NCBI GenBank assembly: GCA_902779075.1
Contig: CACZAK010000297.1
Coordinates: 1-10,528 of the forward strand
Source of the DNA: an uncultured bacterium
GTDB lineage: Bacteria; Verrucomicrobiota; Kiritimatiellia; RFP12; UBA1067
Direction: 5' to 3'
DNA: 10,528 bases
Shown: positions 8,701-10,528 of the stretch, piece by piece
Layout of the letters: each line of letters starts with the position of its first letter
Numbering within the stretch: the stretch's first letter is position 1
Translations under genes and position numbers: made by a program
Notes under the pieces: generated by a model
What the model saw: the letters and a program-made list of their open reading frames with translations, nothing else
Told to the model about the DNA's origin: nothing
Databases searched by the model: none

Positions 8701-10528
8701 AGAACGGCGTTTCCATCGCTGTACCAACGGATCCGTCGAAGGTGTTCGCTTCGCGTGTGTAAACCGTGTACGGCAGGCTCCACGTCGCCGCGCCCACGTT
8801 GCCGGAACATTCAAGTTGCACCGAATACGGTACGGCCTCGGTCGCGGTCGTGAGCGAGGCCGTCTCGATCTTGAGGTCCGCGTAGGACGTCATCTCGATG
8901 GGGCCGCACTTCTCGCTCTCGCCGAATTGCAAGTTGTAGGCGGAAATCCAGTAATAGTATGTCGTGCCGCCCGTCGTGGCGAGGTCGAGGTAGTTGGTGG
9001 CGGTCGTGGTGCCGACGAGCGTCGCGGCGGCAGGATCGTCCGACGTGCCGCGGTAGATGCGGTATTCGGCGGCGTTCGGAATGGCGGACCAAACGAACGG
9101 GAGGCCCTTTCCGGCCTTGGCGCTCTCGCCCGTCGCGACGGGCGCGGCGGGCGTGCCCGTCACGATGCCGCCCTCGTAGCAGCCGTAATCGACGATGCCG
9201 TTCTGGACGCGGCGGTTGCCCGCGAGATCGAGCGCGCCCGCGTAGGAGACCTGGGGCACGTTCTCGCCCGCGTCGATGGCGAGCGAACCGGCGGTCAGCC
9301 GCCAGTCGCCGTTCGCCGCGTCCACGAACCACGGATCGACGCCGATGAGGTTGTGTGCGTCGAGGTCGCCGTCCGAGCGGCAATTGTAGATTTCGTTGCG
9401 GTCGGAGTTAGCGTTCGCAACATTGCCATAGACAATGCAATTCTTGAGGTAACAGTTATACGCGCCACCGGGACTCCGCGAGGAGACATTGCCTGCTATC
9501 GTCGAGTTATAGACATCGCAATTGTAAACGCCGCCGGCGTATGTGCCGTAGGTGGCGTTCGTATTCATGTTATACGCGATGAGCGAGCTGATGATCGTCG
9601 TGTCGTATGCGCCGGCCGCATAGCATGTGGTATACGAATAAGACGTGCAATTAGAGACGACGCAGTTCTCAATCATGCCGCCATATACGCCGCCGGCGGC
9701 ATAGTTCCGCGCCGCGCCGTTGATGACGGAGGCGTTCTTGAGCGTCATGTTGTCGCCGAGGCGCACGCACGTGTTCGTGAGGCCGCCGTCGATCACGGTC
9801 CTGCCCGCGCCCGCGCCGAGGAGCGTGAGCGTGCGGGAGCCGGTGAGTGCGAACGGCTCGTAGGAGCCTTCCGCGAGGCGGATCGTTTCGCCATCGAGCG
9901 CGAGCGCGGCGGCGGCAGCGATGGTGCGCTTCGGCGCGGCGGCGGAGCCGTCGCCCTCGTCGTCCTCCTCGGTCGGGTTCACGTAGAACTCCTTGTATTC
10001 GAAGAGGGCCTCGACCTCGTAGTCGCAATCGATGTTTTCGATGGCAAGCGCCATTTCCGTGGCGCCCGCGACTTCCACCCCGTTCGTGACCCAGCCCAGG
10101 AGGGCGCGGTCGGTGAGCGGCTTGACCATGACGTAGGCCGTCTCGCCCGCCGCCACGACCTGCAATTCGCATTCATCCGAGAGGATGCCGCGAACGGGGT
10201 CTGTAAATGCATGGACGACAAATCCTTCCACGCCCGCGCCCTTGTAGGCACCGGTGTTGTTCGCCGGGTTTTCCGCAAGGCAGCCGGAACCGACGCGCAG
10301 ACGCAGGTCGCCCATCGTCGCATAGACGAACGACGGATGCGCCTCGAAGTTGCCCGTGCCGTAGGACGTCATCGCCGGAATCGTGCAGCAGTTGGTGGCG
10401 GACATCTCCCGCGCGGACCATTCGTCCGAATTGAAGTTCGCCTCCGAGCCGTCGTCCGCAAGGTTGTTGACGACGATCGTGTTCACCATGTGGCACCTCG
10501 CGCCGATTGCGCCAAGGTTGTCGTATTC
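2474..10528 (-). CDS. Giant modular surface/adhesin-like protein, upstream part (no start in window)
   Basis: This is an open frame of 2,685 codons whose protein sense runs from the right edge to about 2474. The first ATG (10489-10487) is not a convincing start: the 13 codons before it are open and read as beta-helix (ending ARCHMVNTIVVNN), so the true start lies beyond the window. Residue numbers below count that Met as 1. Modules in order: beta-helix end (to 80), InlB-like (81-166), beta-helix (167-440), FN3-like (447-536), cadherin-like with insert (537-803), PKD/Ig-like (805-898), beta-helix (900-1145), two InlB B repeats (1147-1290), BspA LRRs (1291-1754), beta-helix (1755-2134), CARDB (2139-2260), PPC-like, IPT-like, an unnamed module and the first carboxypeptidase-regulatory-like domain. 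Formally the frame stays open to a TGA at 1534-1532, but after about 2474 it turns into Arg-rich nonsense, so the real coding sequence changes frame there. The likely role is adhesion or glycan binding outside the cell; this is inferred from domains only, and the ligand is unknown. Confidence 0.93.
2714..3142 (-). other. Conserved unnamed module with 'YxNxGD...AP' core
   Basis: About 143 residues. ILEAKLELPERTRDNRIYTG is followed by YVVYENKGDTQMNAPMFIVD, an acidic DDDNDD tract, GIGTTHPAGVLKPGDWCRLP and F-rich FKFKPVGDYRFKLEA. This pattern (R-x-x-R-x-Y-x-G-x-V-x-Y-x-N-x-G-D ... P-A-G-V-L-x-P-G) recurs in giant surface proteins of planctomycetes and relatives just before DPN-GP modules. I cannot give it a family name with certainty. 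The trinucleotide tract coding the acidic loop is at about 2961-2981. Confidence 0.5.
3143..3403 (-). other. IPT/TIG-like domain (tentative)
   Basis: About 87 residues. It starts WAVYPETAANVGDMGFTFTG, then AGLTAESEFYLGG, a middle SASVYAVFNVQNIAADRYYD, and closes DAVYINK. The order fits IPT/TIG folds ('v.P......g.v.f...G.G......v.l.g......a.........a.fn.......g.ydv.........d.v.v'). Confidence 0.5.
3404..3709 (-). other. PPC-like beta-sandwich (tentative)
   Basis: About 102 residues between CARDB and the IPT-like domain. It starts SSGETIAAGATAAWELTGLP and has RISGGAS and AVYLAIENSGITSATVDVAV near the end. The 'aaG....w.......g......isg.......y.a.......' order resembles bacterial pre-peptidase C-terminal (PPC) domains and the companion domain usually found between CARDB and IPT modules in such giant proteins. 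No catalytic role is expected. Confidence 0.4.
3710..4075 (-). other. CARDB domain
   Basis: About 122 residues beginning NLEVTDVSFAPATVAPGETL, then AVTYTVKNAGTKVAKGSIRD, a middle LATNETATLTARVVMP, and WLVGIDVNPNRDVFEQNFLK. This is the CARDB pattern (cell adhesion-related domain found in bacteria): L.v..v...p....pG......v.N.G...a.......v...a.G...l....D.......E.N. It links beta-helix 4 to the C-terminal block. Confidence 0.85.
4088..5227 (-). other. Right-handed beta-helix domain 4 with an LTLxPGxxVKF entry
   Basis: About 375 residues. The start differs from the other helices: TWVGGRVYEVQRDLAIDYGA, then RLTLQPGAIVKFGRGCKLTV and QGTLLEPVVFTS, an entry signature shared by many secreted beta-helix proteins. 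An acidic loop with GGDTNGDG follows (DxNxDG, Ca2+-binding-like). Rungs include KNCVVVDTGW, LNCVFYDNNVG, RNCVFAKCTYG and ENCLFWNAP. It closes with GDPLFLDPENGDFRISVESP, CVDAGYGD and FPDIGLYEVPG. It is richer in Trp and Tyr, and its DNA is less GC-rich, than the rest of the gene. Confidence 0.85.
5228..6619 (-). other. BspA-type leucine-rich repeat region (LRR_5 family)
   Basis: About 464 residues with 13 recognisable units of the type 'IGxxAFxGCxxLxxIxLPxSVxx', for example IGASAFKDCTAITAIHLPAS and IGESVFAGCTSLAAI. Four times the units are introduced by a different block, 'GxLxGxKGxxPAxxxI', at about 6601, 6397, 6130 and 5632. Three of these follow a Trp-containing loop. BspA-type repeats are known adhesin modules in oral and gut bacteria and protists (binding of fibronectin or other bacteria in Tannerella). 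Here adhesion is inferred from the family only. The region ends in a Trp/Arg/Pro-rich tail (RPNRWPNRTF). Confidence 0.92.
6620..6835 (-). repeat. InlB B (Listeria-Bacteroides) repeat, copy 2
   Basis: A second 72-residue unit of equal length and no gap from copy 1: KYTVTFNANGGTCATASRQ, then ELPAATRTGWDFVGWFT and VTYYARW. The last residues lead directly into the leucine-rich repeat region. It has one Cys (NGGTC) absent from copy 1. Confidence 0.93.
6836..7051 (-). repeat. InlB B (Listeria-Bacteroides) repeat, copy 1
   Basis: A 72-residue unit with GYTVTFDANGG at the start, then TLPTATRAGYTLKGWYT and a VTYYAQW end. It is the first of two tandem 216-bp units; by hand alignment 44 of 72 residues are identical to copy 2. 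In Gram-positive internalin-like proteins and many PVC and Bacteroidota proteins this beta-grasp repeat spaces or displays other modules on the cell surface. Confidence 0.93.
7055..7792 (-). other. Right-handed beta-helix domain 3, lacking the usual closing tail
   Basis: The entry strand LYVDAASTAGEEADGTQAKP is followed by FKTLQEAVDWLGGGDTVLVA, the standard N-terminal cap of these helices ('GT.A.PF.T.Q.Av......DTv.v..GtY'). Rungs read NCVVTG, RCIIYG, NCTIYGN, NSLIYGN, HCTVYGN and HSIVWGN. The end is NPQFVDAAGGDFRLADGSPC. The 'IDAG ... YGxYE' tail seen in helices 2 and 4 is missing, and after SPCKEPDM the chain passes straight into an InlB repeat. Confidence 0.87.
7796..8077 (-). other. PKD/Ig-like beta-sandwich domain
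   Basis: About 94 residues: NARPVIDSATPAEGKVVFPI, then TFAVAARDPEGAPLTYTWVL, NEVVQTGSAANYVMTPPDAG and a YTLACEVSDA strand. The ARDPEG...LTYTWxL...Y.(L/F)xCxVSDA pattern is typical of PKD/Ig-like domains in surface proteins. It lies just before beta-helix 3. Confidence 0.75.
8081..8881 (-). other. Cadherin-like (He_PIG-type) domain interrupted by a beta-sandwich insert
   Basis: The flanks make one putative Ig/cadherin-like domain. The first half reads LTTATEAVPYSVQLECSG...ATWSL and the second half reads SEGGLLTGIIDYAGTYLVSA...KTFPLTV. Normally the second half follows the first within a few residues. Here about 175 residues (roughly 8773-8249) lie between them. The insert contains EFPFTFNWFGAGYTAVTVST and GGIYFGK, a pattern of secreted beta-sandwich domains in which a plain face 'FPFxFxxxGxxYTxVxVSxxGxIxFG' is conserved. 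It also has a vicinal Cys pair (YYGCCYVEF). Confidence 0.6.
8882..9151 (-). other. Fibronectin type III-like domain
   Basis: About 90 residues starting PAAPVATGESAKAGKGLPF. It has a VWSAIPNAAEYRIYRGTS core (W...A..YRIYRG) and ends with a TYYYWISAYN strand. These are the usual FN3 strand B, C and F signatures. It directly follows the end of beta-helix 2, as often seen in secreted multidomain proteins. Confidence 0.8.
9170..9991 (-). other. Right-handed beta-helix domain 2 with choice-of-anchor Q-like end
   Basis: About 274 residues. It starts with EFYVNPTEEDDEGDGSAAAP, the usual entry strand followed by a 'TIAAA...GETIRLAEGSYE' cap. Rungs with a GG(V/A)Y motif recur with their Tyr at residues 269, 295, 322 and 344, each followed by xxN(C/S)xxx(Y/x)N. 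It ends with GVDPWFVDAANGDWRLTAGS, then IDAGEN, LAGNRRVQNG and IVDYGCYEGG. This is the full closing cassette of the family. Such helices often bind or cleave polysaccharide, but no catalytic residues can be assigned here. Confidence 0.85.
9992..10249 (-). other. Divergent InlB-like beta repeat
   Basis: About 86 residues follow the pattern of divergent InlB B-repeats: a strand with an acidic turn (HAFTDPVRGILSDECELQVV), a GETAYVMVKP strand, an LGWVTNGVEV core with the characteristic GW, and a closing DYEVEALFE strand. The assignment rests on pattern only. It sits between two beta-helices as a spacer-like domain. Confidence 0.5.
10250..10528 (-). other. Right-handed beta-helix, C-terminal end only
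   Basis: The stretch opens with a rung pattern (CHMVNTIVVNNLADDGSEAN), has NCCT, and closes with HPSFVYATMGDLRLRVGSGC. The last piece is a variant of the 'DPxFVDxxxGDxRLxxxSPC' ending of beta-helix (choice-of-anchor Q-like) domains in PVC surface proteins. Most of this helix lies beyond the right edge. This is the main evidence that the gene starts upstream of the window. Confidence 0.75.

Noticed and set aside
10487..10489. ATG as the start of the giant protein
   Set aside because: The 13 codons before it are open and continue the beta-helix pattern, no signal peptide follows, and there is no convincing ribosome binding site directly upstream (the bases before it read ggcgcgaggtgccac in the minus sense). 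The start must lie beyond the window.

Overview
The whole 10,528-base window appears to lie inside one giant minus-strand gene. Reading leftward from the right edge, one frame is open from 10528 to about 2474. A second frame then continues with the same kind of protein from about 2484 to base 1. Neither a genuine start nor a genuine end is present: 13 codons of recognisable protein precede the first Met (10489), and the left edge cuts through a conserved module. At least about 3,500 residues are encoded here. No RNA gene, promoter, terminator, mobile element or CRISPR array was seen.

The protein is a mosaic of extracellular adhesin-type modules. In protein order (right to left) they are: the end of a right-handed beta-helix; a divergent InlB-like repeat; a second beta-helix; a fibronectin III-like domain; a cadherin-like (He_PIG-type) domain that seems to host an inserted beta-sandwich; a PKD/Ig-like domain; a third beta-helix; two tandem Listeria-Bacteroides (InlB B) repeats; a 13-unit BspA-type leucine-rich repeat region; a fourth beta-helix; a CARDB domain; a PPC-like sandwich; an IPT/TIG-like domain; an uncharacterised 'Y-x-N-x-G-D' module; three carboxypeptidase-regulatory-like domains; a PKD domain; a small LRK-motif module; a long unassigned beta-rich stretch; a second PKD-like domain; a Lys/Pro/Glu-rich linker; and a DPNE...GP module cut by the edge. 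This make-up points to a secreted or surface-exposed giant adhesin or carbohydrate-binding protein. No enzyme motif, signal peptide or membrane anchor is visible.

High GC, and beta-helices with NCTIYGN rungs closed by 'DPxFVDAANGDxRL' endings and combined with BspA repeats, InlB repeats and a DPN-GP module, are typical of the PVC superphylum (Kiritimatiellota, Lentisphaerota, Verrucomicrobiota), often from gut or other anoxic metagenomes. This assignment is an inference from architecture and composition, not from a marker gene.

The most notable local feature is a reading-frame break near 2470-2487. It coincides with the apparent loss of about 30-35 residues between two carboxypeptidase-regulatory-like repeats. 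It could be a real deletion or a repeat-collapse error in assembly.
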